DNA from: Bacteroidales bacterium
GTDB lineage: Bacteria; Bacteroidota; Bacteroidia; Bacteroidales; VadinHA17
Reading direction: 5' to 3'
NCBI GenBank assembly: GCA_016709865.1
Contig: JADJLX010000005.1
Coordinates: 930,001-994,000, forward strand
Length of the DNA stretch: 64,000 nt
Shown here: piece after piece, positions 54,874 through 63,589 of the stretch
Position numbering within the stretch: position 1 is the stretch's first letter
Layout: each line of letters starts with the position of its first letter
Notes under the pieces: model-generated
Told to the model about the DNA's origin: nothing
Database searches by the model: none
The model's input: the letters and a program-made list of their open reading frames with translations, nothing else
Translations under genes and position numbers: made by a program

Positions 54874-55917
54874 TCATCGGAGAATTGGAAGCACCGATTC
54901 CTGTATGAACAATGGGCTTACCTGAGGAGTTGTGAAGTTTCGTTCTGTAAATGCAATAACAAGTCTGTAATCGCTAAATATATAAAGTTTCTGTCCCCCG
55001 GCACCTTCAGCTGTGATAACTTTAGTCGTTAAACCTTCGCCGACCGGCATGTACCTGATCCACCAGAAATAGCCATATCCGCTTATATCAAACCCGGATG
55101 AGAGGTAAGATTGTGTTGATTTTAAAATCCAGTTTTCAGAAATGATCTTCTTATTCTCCCATCTCCCCTTATTCAGCACCATAATACCAATTTTTACAAT
55201 ATCGTTCGGTTTCAGAAAGAGCCCACCCCCTGCATGGCAGAATCCCTTTGAGTCTTTGATCCAGTAGTAATCATTAATTCCCAATGGTTTAAACAGGTAC
55301 TTATCTGCAAATTCCGATAGCGACATTTTTGATGACCTCTCAATTATTCCTGCAATAATCATCGGGCAACCACTATTATATTCAAATTCTGTCAGGGGAG
55401 GTTTAACAACCGGTTTTGACAGTGCATACTGCAGATAATTACCACTGTTAAACATTTTAATATTATCATTTCCCGGATCATTCAGGGGGAGCATTTCCTC
55501 CCAGTCAAAACCTGCAGACATTGTAAGAAGATCTTTAATTTTCAGATTTGATCTTAAACTTTCACCGGGATTGAAATACTCAGGAAAATATCTGTTAACG
55601 CTTTCATTTTCGTCAGCGATAAATCCTTTATCAATTGCTATTCCGAGTAATAATGAAACTATGCTTTTGGTCTGGGATTGAATCTGATGCAATGAATCTT
55701 CTTCAGCACCATTGTAATATTTTTCAAATCTTATTTTCCCATCGTACCAGACTATAAAACTTTCCACATTTTTAAAGAAAACACGTGGATTTGTCTCTAT
55801 TAATCTGTCTGCTGTAAGGATAACCGAATCAATATCAGTTACTTTAATGTATTGTGAGTTTAAATTTACTGAAATTGAAATCAGTACTATTAGAGAATAG
55901 AATCCGCTTTTTTTCAT
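54874..55917 (-). CDS. Secreted serine hydrolase, class C beta-lactamase fold
   Basis: I start at ATG 55917 (347 residues); the upstream extension is AT-rich and lacks a signal peptide. The mature start follows a signal peptide ending in NLNSQ. The catalytic SxxK motif is SQTK (near 75), with YNSG as the Tyr motif and a terminal AEGAGG in place of the KTG box. This fold includes esterases, DD-peptidases and beta-lactamases; resistance is not implied. Standalone gene. Confidence 0.85.
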   Translation of the reverse strand: MKKSGFYSLIVLISISVNLNSQYIKVTDIDSVILTADRLIETNPRVFFKNVESFIVWYDGKIRFEKYYNGAEEDSLHQIQSQTKSIVSLLLGIAIDKGFIADENESVNRYFPEYFNPGESLRSNLKIKDLLTMSAGFDWEEMLPLNDPGNDNIKMFNSGNYLQYALSKPVVKPPLTEFEYNSGCPMIIAGIIERSSKMSLSEFADKYLFKPLGINDYYWIKDSKGFCHAGGGLFLKPNDIVKIGIMVLNKGRWENKKIISENWILKSTQSYLSSGFDISGYGYFWWIRYMPVGEGLTTKVITAEGAGGQKLYIFSDYRLVIAFTERNFTTPQVSPLFIQESVLPILR

Positions 55918-56138
55918 AATACTTGGTTTTATCCGAATATGATTTATCTTTTTTCGAAAAGATAAATAAAACTGACTACCTGGGATCAGATAATATACAA
56001 TTGACATTATTGGATCAACGGATGGAGATGTGGATGTGGGATCTCCTGAAATTCGAAGTTTTTATTCAACCCCTTCAGGGCAGGCTCTTCGGGGTAACTC
56101 TTTATCAATCATAAATTTGTTATTTATGAACTAATCAT

Positions 56139-57671
56139 CTATTTCCTGTAAAGACAACATTCAGGAAGTGCAGAATAAGTAACATCATCGGCTTTAAAAA
56201 GTTCAGTATCATGGCCAGAATCCGCTATCACCTTATGGATTGTTTTCAGATCAGTTTTTGCCTGATCAAACTCTACTGTAACTTCCTTGTTCTCTATGCT
56301 CCAAACTGCCCTGTAAACACCATTTACCTGCATAGCAGCCTTCTCTATCCGTTCTTTACACATTTCACAATTACCTGATACTTTAAAAGTCTCCTGATCG
56401 CGTATAACTGACAGTTTACCTGCACCTTTTTCACTTCCAGCTGAATTACTCATCATACTTGGTTTTCCTTCAAGCTGTGCTGCTGCATCTACACTGAAAG
56501 TGCCGCTGGTAACTATTTCCTCACCTTCAGATAATCCGTCAGTAACAACATAACTATCACCCAACATCTGACCCAGGCCTATTTCGCGCAACTTAAATAT
56601 TGATTCGCCGGAGTCTTTCTGTTTTACGTACACTATTGAGCGTTTTCCTGTCCACAGAATTGATGACCGCGGAATTACAATCTGATTTGACTCATTACTT
56701 AAGCCTGACATAATAACTCCGGAAACAAACATTTCAGGTTTAAGCATTCCTGATCTGTTATCAGCCTCAACCCTGACTTTTGCAACACGTGTAACAGGAT
56801 CAATTACAGGATCAACAAACACAATCTGTCCGGAATATTCATTACCTGGCAAAGCCCGAATAGTAAATAAGACCTTTTCTCCTTTTCTTAAAAACATAAG
56901 ATCGCTTTCATAGGCCTCGAACATTATCCAGACCTTTGACAGATCAGCAATATTAAACAGAATTGTTCCTCTGTCAACATAATCACCAGTTCGTACATTC
57001 AGAGTAATTACTATTCCATTTGAATTTGAAACAACATCAATAGTATTCTTAATTACCCCTGATGATTCAACAGCTGAAATCTGTGTATCTGTTAGTTTCC
57101 ATTGAAGTAGTTTCTCTTTTGCAGCATTGTATAACTCCGGTTGTGACTCTTTTGTTTTTGAGGCTTCAAGCAATTCCTGTTGAGCATTAATAAGCTCCGG
57201 AGAGTAGATCTTTGCAAGTACCTGATTCATCTTAAATCTCTCTCCGGTAAAGTTTACAGAGAGAGTTTCAATCCGGCCTGAAACATGTGCCACCTGGCTC
57301 TGGAACATTCTTTCGTCAGCCTGAACCTTACCATATAGACGAATCTCTTTAATCGGTTTCTGCATTGTAACAATTGTGGTGGAGACGTCTGCAAGTGCGG
57401 CTGCTTCTTTGCTCAGATGAATCACTCCCGGATCAACTGAAACTGAAGAGCTCTGAGCAAGTGGTATAAGATCCATTCCACATATAGGACACTTCCCCGG
57501 CTGTTCCATTCTTATATGAGGATGCATTGAGCATGTCCAAATACTAACCTTTTCTGTTTCTGAAGAATGATCATGCTGCTCTTCGCTTCCGCGGGAAGGA
57601 TGAAAAACAAGCCATCCAGTAAAAATCCCTACTGCCAGTGTAATGACAATTATTAAAAAATTCCGTTTCAT
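56139..57671 (-). CDS. CusB-type periplasmic adaptor with C-terminal HMA domain
   Basis: The 510-residue protein has a membrane anchor, an N-terminal heavy-metal-binding module (WTCSMHPH...CPICGMDL near 45-70), a HlyD-type adaptor core (SQVAHVSGRIETL, GIVITLNVRTGDYV), and a C-terminal HMA domain (GNCEMCKERIEKA) closing in GHDTELFKADD and CCLYR. It delivers periplasmic Cu/Ag to CusA. Fused HMA domains at the C-terminus are unusual for CusB. It is the last of the operon, 59 nt after the TolC-like gene. Confidence 0.92.
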   Translation of the reverse strand: MKRNFLIIVITLAVGIFTGWLVFHPSRGSEEQHDHSSETEKVSIWTCSMHPHIRMEQPGKCPICGMDLIPLAQSSSVSVDPGVIHLSKEAAALADVSTTIVTMQKPIKEIRLYGKVQADERMFQSQVAHVSGRIETLSVNFTGERFKMNQVLAKIYSPELINAQQELLEASKTKESQPELYNAAKEKLLQWKLTDTQISAVESSGVIKNTIDVVSNSNGIVITLNVRTGDYVDRGTILFNIADLSKVWIMFEAYESDLMFLRKGEKVLFTIRALPGNEYSGQIVFVDPVIDPVTRVAKVRVEADNRSGMLKPEMFVSGVIMSGLSNESNQIVIPRSSILWTGKRSIVYVKQKDSGESIFKLREIGLGQMLGDSYVVTDGLSEGEEIVTSGTFSVDAAAQLEGKPSMMSNSAGSEKGAGKLSVIRDQETFKVSGNCEMCKERIEKAAMQVNGVYRAVWSIENKEVTVEFDQAKTDLKTIHKVIADSGHDTELFKADDVTYSALPECCLYRK

Positions 57672-57730
57672 GTTTATATTTTTATTTCAACATTTAAACC
57701 TAATTCTAACCTTTTTCAACTCTCTTCAAC

Positions 57731-59272
57731 CTACTCTCCGCTTCTAAGATTTCCCAGTCGTCTTAGCCAGGCAACAGCCACGTTGAAATCAGCAGCTGCT
57801 TCAGTTTTTTTAAGCTCATAATCAAGTAACTGTTGCCGTACCCTCAAAACTTCAGACAGATCGGATGACGATGTTGAGAAACTTCTCAGTACAAGGTCGA
57901 AAGATTTTGATGCCAGCTGATACTGATTTTCATATAATATTTCTCTACGGTGAGCGTCATTATATAACTGAAGAGCCTGATAATATTCTGTATTTAATGT
58001 ATTTACTGTAGCCTGATAATTATGTTCAGCTGCAGTTTTAAGGAGCTCTGTTTCAGATCGCATTGCGTTGTACTTTTTACGGTATACAGGGAGAGTTATT
58101 GTGACCATAGGCATTATCATGTCTGAACCATTCATTGAAGATGTTGACATTTCATTCCTGTTAACGAGTGAATAATTCAATCCAAGTCCAACCATTGGAT
58201 AACCCATGGCTGTAACCATATTTTTACGGGCATCTAATGATCTCCTTTCAGAATCAAGCATTCCAAGCATCGGATTATTTGCCAAAATGGAGTCAGAAAC
58301 AGCCTGAATAGGAAGATTTAAAGAATCCCTGATCAGTATATCTGCTGTAAAAACCTTTGTTGCCGGAGGCCTGTTCAGAAAACTGTTAATCTGTGCCTGA
58401 AGAACCAGTTCCTGACTTCTCAGATATGCAATATTGTTTTCAAGTTCACCACTCTCTATCCTGATCCTGTAGATATCAGAAAGACCTGCGCCACCCGATG
58501 TTGAGCCCATAGAACCACCCTGCATTGAAGAAGAAGACTGAGATGCTGGGGAGTTACCCAAGGCAGACTGAGAGCCCCCCATCGAGTTCATTCCTGATCC
58601 GCCAGCAGGATTATTACCGGAGGAAGAGACGGAAGGTGACGAAAAGGTTAACGAGTTTGAATTACTGCTTCCTGACGGCCCGGCTTTAAACCTCACAAGA
58701 GCCAGTCTTTCAATTGTACTGAGGATTTCAATATTTTTTTCAGACACGGTAATATTCTTCTGAATCTTGTATAACTCATACCATATACGCTGAACCTCAT
58801 AGATCACCTGAAGTTTTGAATCACGGAAAATTTCAAATTTGGCATTAGCCATCAGGCTCATTTCGTCTTTTGCATACCGGAGGGTTCCAAACCAGGGAAA
58901 CATCTGCATCAGCGAAATATCAGCAATCTGGTTCCCTCCAATAAGTTCCATTGGTTTCAGAAAAACTCCAAGGCTCAGCTGCGGATCTGACAGACTGCCA
59001 ACCTGAGGTATTTTCTGAAGGGAAGCCTGGTATTCAGCGAATTTCTGAAGTACCATGGGATTATTCTTAACAGCAAGTTCAAGATATTTTATCAGAGAAT
59101 CTGATTGGGAATATGCCGGAATTATCCTGAAAAGATTAATAACTACAATTAGAAAGAAAAATCTTATGATCTTTTTTTGCCACAAAGGCACGAAGGCACT
59201 AAGATTGTCCTTTGCGCCTCTGCGTCTTTGCGAGAAAATCAATATTCTGTTAAAAATTATACTTTTTTTCAC
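57731..59272 (-). CDS. TolC/CusC-like outer-membrane efflux protein
   Basis: The 513-residue protein is the outer-membrane channel of the Cu/Ag pump; the coiled-coil repeats (ELAVKNNPMVLQKFAEYQASL, GYPMVGLGLNYSL) are typical OEP pattern. Two oddities: residues about 15-33 are encoded by a dispersed repeat (59177-59236) inserted between the start and the signal helix (IIRFFFLIVVINLF); and residues about 198-262 are a Ser/Gly/Asn stretch with scattered Met (GGSGMNSMGG, SSMQGGSMGS), absent from most OEPs. The ATG follows the cusA stop directly. Confidence 0.9.
   Translation of the reverse strand: MKKSIIFNRILIFSQRRRGAKDNLSAFVPLWQKKIIRFFFLIVVINLFRIIPAYSQSDSLIKYLELAVKNNPMVLQKFAEYQASLQKIPQVGSLSDPQLSLGVFLKPMELIGGNQIADISLMQMFPWFGTLRYAKDEMSLMANAKFEIFRDSKLQVIYEVQRIWYELYKIQKNITVSEKNIEILSTIERLALVRFKAGPSGSSNSNSLTFSSPSVSSSGNNPAGGSGMNSMGGSQSALGNSPASQSSSSMQGGSMGSTSGGAGLSDIYRIRIESGELENNIAYLRSQELVLQAQINSFLNRPPATKVFTADILIRDSLNLPIQAVSDSILANNPMLGMLDSERRSLDARKNMVTAMGYPMVGLGLNYSLVNRNEMSTSSMNGSDMIMPMVTITLPVYRKKYNAMRSETELLKTAAEHNYQATVNTLNTEYYQALQLYNDAHRREILYENQYQLASKSFDLVLRSFSTSSSDLSEVLRVRQQLLDYELKKTEAAADFNVAVAWLRRLGNLRSGE
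59177..59236. repeat. Palindromic repeat translated inside the TolC-like gene
   Basis: The arms TTGCCACAAAGGCACGAAGG and CCTTTGCGCCTCTGCGTCTT are imperfect reverse complements (CAAAG/CTTTG core repeated). The element lies within the first 33 codons of the TolC-like gene, in frame, and encodes residues such as QRRRGAKDNLSAFVPLWQK ahead of the signal helix. It resembles the intergenic CGCAGAG/ACAGAG elements elsewhere in the window. Confidence 0.75.
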
Positions 59273-59273
59273 C

Positions 59274-62200
59274 TTATTCTGATTTAATTGGATTTTGCTT
59301 TACAGCATTTTCCCTCCATATTGCCTGAAAGAGAGGAACTACGAATATTGTCATAATCTGAATAATCATACCACCGAATGCAGGAATAGCCATGGGGACC
59401 ATAATATCGGCGCCTTTTCCTGTTGACGAAAGCACTGGTAACAAGGCAATAACAGCAACTGCGGTTGTCATAAGAGCAGGACGTACCCTTTTTTTACCGG
59501 CCATGACAACAGCTTCCCTGACTTCATCTACAGTAGAGGGCTTTTTATCCTCAAACACCTGGTGAATATATGTCCCCATAATTACTCCGTCGTTAGTTGC
59601 AATGCCAAACAGGGCAATGAATCCCACCCAAACAGCAACACTGAGATTAATTGTGTGCATTGAAAACATATCACGCAGATTAATATCTGCCACTGAGAAA
59701 TTCAGAAACCAGTCTTGTCCGTATAACCACAACATTATAAATCCTCCGGAGAAAGCAACGAACACCCCTGAAAAATGTATTAGTGAAGCTGTTTTTGTGC
59801 GGAACTGGAAATACAACAGAAGCAGGATTAATACCAAACTTAAAGGTATCACTATAGACAATCGCCTGGTGGCTCTTAACTGGTTTTCATAATTACCTGC
59901 AAATTTATAAGTTACTCCGGCTGGCAGGGAGATTTCACCTGATTCAATTTTTGATTTTATTACAGCATCTGCCTGTTCAACCACATCTACTTCGGCTTCT
60001 CCTTCAAGCTTATCAAATATTACATAACCGACAAGGAAAGTATTTTCACTTCTGATCATCTGGGCACCTCTGGCATAGTCTATATCAGCAATTTCCCCAA
60101 GTGGTATCTGAACACCATTCATTGCAGGAACAAGAATTTTTTTCAAATCCTCAGGATTATCCCTGAGCTCCCTGGCATATCTAACACGAAGAGGAAATCT
60201 TTCACGGCCTTCAACTGATGTTGTAAGTGTCATACCCCCAACAGCTACCTGAAGAATCTCCTGGACATCCCCGACAGTCATTCCATACCGGGCCATAGCT
60301 TCCCTGTTAAGCTTTATTTCAAGGTAAGGGGCACCTACTGCACGATCATAAAATACCGCTGAAGATTTAACTGAAGGGACTTCCTTCAAGGCTTTTTCAA
60401 AAATCAAACCGGCTTCTTCAATAGCGTCAAGATCCGGACCATATACTTTAAGCCCCATTGGTGCACGCATACCTGTCGAAAGCATTACAAGTCTTGTTTC
60501 TATAGGCTGCAGCTTAGGAGCCGATGTCAGACCAGGAATATTGGTGACTTTTACAATCTCTTTCCAGATATCATCCGGATTTTTAATGAAGGGCCTCCAT
60601 TGACGGAAATATTCACCGTTTTTATCGGGAATAAGACTATCTGACGGAATTATTCTGAATGGGTCATTTTGAGGATTGTAGTGTGAATTATTTAACAGCA
60701 CAAATCCATTATCCTTATCCGACTTAAATTGCATCCTGTGTCCATTTTCATCAAGAATATACTCCGATCTGTAGTTGATCGTGTTTTCGAACATCTGAAC
60801 TGGTGCCGGATCGAGTGCAGAATTTACCCTTCCCCATTTACCAACAGCAACTTCTACCTCAGGTATAGCAGACAAGCGTCTGTCAAGTATTTCAACATAC
60901 TCAAGGTTCTTTTCAATACCGGTATGCGGCATGCTTGTGGGCATGAGCAGAAAAGATCCCTCATTAAGCGATGGCATAAACTCTTTTCCCAGACTTTTCC
61001 ATGCTAACACACCAAAAACTATCGTAAAGGAGGGTATCAACAGGAACTTCCACTTATTACGCAGTGCCCAACGGAGTATATTCTCGTAGAAGTAAACCAT
61101 CGACATCAACACCAGCAGGATAACAGTGACTAGACCCCCAACAAAAAGAAAATTGATCAGTTCGCTGTTGTGTGCACCTAGGGGCAGCCATTCGATTGAA
61201 AGATACCATGTTGCAACAAGTACGGTAATACCAATATTAATATAGTTTGGATACTCTTTTCGGTTCTCAATCCATTTATGGCCAAACAGATTATTAATCC
61301 CGATTGCAGTTAATGCAAGGACAGGCCAGGTTTGCCATAATAATGTCAATGCTATACCAGCCACAACAAGGGAAGCATTCCAGAATCTCCTGATTTTTTT
61401 TGAGTCGAAACTGATATTGAAGAAAATATGAACCAGTGTGGGAAGAACAACAATTCCCAGTATAAATGCGGAAATCAGAGCAAATGTTTTTGTCCAGGCG
61501 AGAGGATGAAACAGCTTTCCTTCCTGAGCCTGCATGGCAAATACAGGAAGGAAGCTCACAATAGTTGTTGCGATTGATGTCACAACTGCAGCTCTTACCT
61601 CAGTTGTCGCCTGGTAAATAACATCGAGTAGTTTCCTGCCGCGTATGCCTTTGTTCTCAGGCATTTCAAGGTGCCGAAGAATATTTTCCACATCAACAAT
61701 TCCGATATCTACCATAACACCAATAGCTATAGCGATACCTGATAATGCAACAATATTAGCATCGACGCCAAAAAACCTCATTAATATAAAAGTCATTAAA
61801 ACGCCTATAGGAAGCAATCCCGCTACTATCAAAGAAGCCCTGAGGTTAAGAACCAGTACAATAATCACTATAATGCTAATCAGTATCTCATGCGAAAGAG
61901 CTGATTCGAGTGTGCCGATTGTCTCTTTGATCAGGCTGGTTCTGTCATAAAACGGGACGATGGTCACTTTTGAGACAGATCCGTCGGGTAATGTTTTTTC
62001 CGGCAAACCGGCTTCAATTTCTTTGATTTTATTTTTGACATTGTTAATAACTTCCATTGGATTAGAGCCATATCGTGCAACCACTACTGCTCCAACAGCC
62101 TCAGACCCATCTTTGTCGAGGCCACCTCTTCTTGGGGCAGGTCCAAAAGCTACATTTGCAACATCCTTAATTCGTACCGGAACATTGTTACGAACCGTGA

Positions 62201-63002
62201 TGACTGACAATTCAAGATCCTGAAGGCTCTTTACATATCCCAGTCCTCTTATAATATATTCGACATTATTTAATTCAATTGTTTCAGCACCAATATCAAG
62301 ATTGCTCTTACGGACACCATTCATGACATCCATAACAGAAACATTAAAAGCCTTTAGAGCATCAGGATTAATATCCACCTGATACTCTTTTAAAAAACCA
62401 CCGACAGAACCTACCTCTGATACCCCTTCAGCTGATGAAAGGCTGTATTTTACGTAAAAATCCTGAATAGTCTTAAGTTCCTGAGGATCCCATCCTCCAT
62501 TAGGATTGCCGGTTTTCGGGTCGCGTCCTTCGAGGGTATACCAGAAAATCTGCCCCAGAGCCGTAGCATCAGGACCCAATGAAGGCTGTACCCCCTCAGG
62601 CAACGTACCCGAAGGAAGTGAATTCAGCTTTTCAAGTATCCGCGACCTGCTCCAGTAAAACTCAATCTTGTCTTTGAAAATGATATAGATAAATGACATC
62701 CCGAACATTGATGTACTTCTGATAGTTTCAACACCGGGTATTCCTAGCAAAGCAGTAGTAAGAGGATAAGAGATCTGATCCTGAATATCTTTTGGTGATC
62801 GTCCCATCCACTCAGTTGCTACAATCTGCTGATTCTCTCCAATATCAGGAATAGCATCAACCGGAACCGGATCGCGGGGAAACAGACCCTGTTTCAGATT
62901 AAATGGCATGGTAACCAGACCCATTATAACAAATACAATAAGGAAAATGAAGGTTATAAGCCTGTTTTCGAGGAAGTACTTTACCAGTTTGTTAAATATC
63001 AT
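59274..63002 (-). CDS. cusA: CusA-type heavy-metal RND pump
   Basis: I start at ATG 63002 (1242 residues); upstream lies repeat-like DNA. It is the inner-membrane proton-driven pump for Cu+/Ag+. RND features are clear: the first helix with FIFLIVFVIMG, porter motif DPVPVDAIPDIGENQ, TM4 AIAIGVMVDIGIVDVEN with the proton-relay Asp, and a C-terminal TM block. At 1242 residues it exceeds E. coli CusA by about 200; the extra includes an insert near 560-640 with added helices (ALTAIGINNLFGHKW) and one near 740-800, typical of long Bacteroidota forms. Confidence 0.95.
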   Translation of the reverse strand: MIFNKLVKYFLENRLITFIFLIVFVIMGLVTMPFNLKQGLFPRDPVPVDAIPDIGENQQIVATEWMGRSPKDIQDQISYPLTTALLGIPGVETIRSTSMFGMSFIYIIFKDKIEFYWSRSRILEKLNSLPSGTLPEGVQPSLGPDATALGQIFWYTLEGRDPKTGNPNGGWDPQELKTIQDFYVKYSLSSAEGVSEVGSVGGFLKEYQVDINPDALKAFNVSVMDVMNGVRKSNLDIGAETIELNNVEYIIRGLGYVKSLQDLELSVITVRNNVPVRIKDVANVAFGPAPRRGGLDKDGSEAVGAVVVARYGSNPMEVINNVKNKIKEIEAGLPEKTLPDGSVSKVTIVPFYDRTSLIKETIGTLESALSHEILISIIVIIVLVLNLRASLIVAGLLPIGVLMTFILMRFFGVDANIVALSGIAIAIGVMVDIGIVDVENILRHLEMPENKGIRGRKLLDVIYQATTEVRAAVVTSIATTIVSFLPVFAMQAQEGKLFHPLAWTKTFALISAFILGIVVLPTLVHIFFNISFDSKKIRRFWNASLVVAGIALTLLWQTWPVLALTAIGINNLFGHKWIENRKEYPNYINIGITVLVATWYLSIEWLPLGAHNSELINFLFVGGLVTVILLVLMSMVYFYENILRWALRNKWKFLLIPSFTIVFGVLAWKSLGKEFMPSLNEGSFLLMPTSMPHTGIEKNLEYVEILDRRLSAIPEVEVAVGKWGRVNSALDPAPVQMFENTINYRSEYILDENGHRMQFKSDKDNGFVLLNNSHYNPQNDPFRIIPSDSLIPDKNGEYFRQWRPFIKNPDDIWKEIVKVTNIPGLTSAPKLQPIETRLVMLSTGMRAPMGLKVYGPDLDAIEEAGLIFEKALKEVPSVKSSAVFYDRAVGAPYLEIKLNREAMARYGMTVGDVQEILQVAVGGMTLTTSVEGRERFPLRVRYARELRDNPEDLKKILVPAMNGVQIPLGEIADIDYARGAQMIRSENTFLVGYVIFDKLEGEAEVDVVEQADAVIKSKIESGEISLPAGVTYKFAGNYENQLRATRRLSIVIPLSLVLILLLLYFQFRTKTASLIHFSGVFVAFSGGFIMLWLYGQDWFLNFSVADINLRDMFSMHTINLSVAVWVGFIALFGIATNDGVIMGTYIHQVFEDKKPSTVDEVREAVVMAGKKRVRPALMTTAVAVIALLPVLSSTGKGADIMVPMAIPAFGGMIIQIMTIFVVPLFQAIWRENAVKQNPIKSE

Positions 63003-63030
63003 ATCGCTAAGAGTATTTTCCCCGAAGATC

Positions 63031-63083
63031 TCGCTGAATAACACAAATCAGATCAGCGTTATCTGCGAAATCCGCGGGAAAAT
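63031..63083. repeat. Single repeat arm upstream of cusA
   Basis: The stretch CAGATCAGCGTTATCTGCGAAATCCGCGGG looks like one arm of a common Bacteroidota intergenic palindrome, but I see no mirror arm nearby. It lies between the HMA protein gene and cusA. Confidence 0.4.
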
Positions 63084-63101
63084 TAAAAATAAACATATTG
63101 A

Positions 63102-63458
63102 TTACTTGCTCCGATCATAATGGCAGCAACCTGGTAATGATTCATATACCTTATCATCTGCCTTGTACTTTTCAGTATCGTGACCAACAGAGGCAAATTT
63201 CTTACTTAGTGCATCCACGCTTGTTTTTGAAGGATCGAATGTAACAGTGATCATCTTGGTCTTAACATCCCATGAAGCAGTTGTTGCACCCTCTTCTTTT
63301 GCACTCTTTTCGATTCGTGATTTGCACATTCCGCATTCACCCGAAACTTTAAATGTTTCAGTCTTTGGACCTGCTGTTTTAGCTGTTGTCTGAGCTGACA
63401 CACCTGCGCCGATGGTCAACATCAGCATAGTGATGAGAAAAAGTCTAATAGTTTTCAT
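63102..63458 (-). CDS. Secreted heavy-metal-associated (HMA) domain protein
   Basis: I start at ATG 63458 (118 residues). A signal peptide ends at VSAQ. The single HMA domain binds Cu+ or similar through GECGMCKSRI; it ends in GHDTEKYKADD and a CCHYDR tail, nearly the same ending as in the adaptor's HMA domain. Probably a periplasmic copper chaperone feeding the CusABC pump. Confidence 0.9.
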   Translation of the reverse strand: MKTIRLFLITMLMLTIGAGVSAQTTAKTAGPKTETFKVSGECGMCKSRIEKSAKEEGATTASWDVKTKMITVTFDPSKTSVDALSKKFASVGHDTEKYKADDKVYESLPGCCHYDRSK

Positions 63459-63589
63459 AATCTTAAGTATTAAAATGTTAATAATAGAAATAAGCAAATA
63501 GATTTAAAGTTGAAAAATCTGAATTGATACAAACAGGATAATTACAAATGATGAAAATGCTCATTTGCAATAAAGACATAAAATCAGGA

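Noticed and set aside
54874..55917. Serine hydrolase as an antibiotic-resistance beta-lactamase.
   Set aside because: The KTG-like position is AEGAGG and the neighbourhood has no resistance context; the fold covers many esterases and peptidases.
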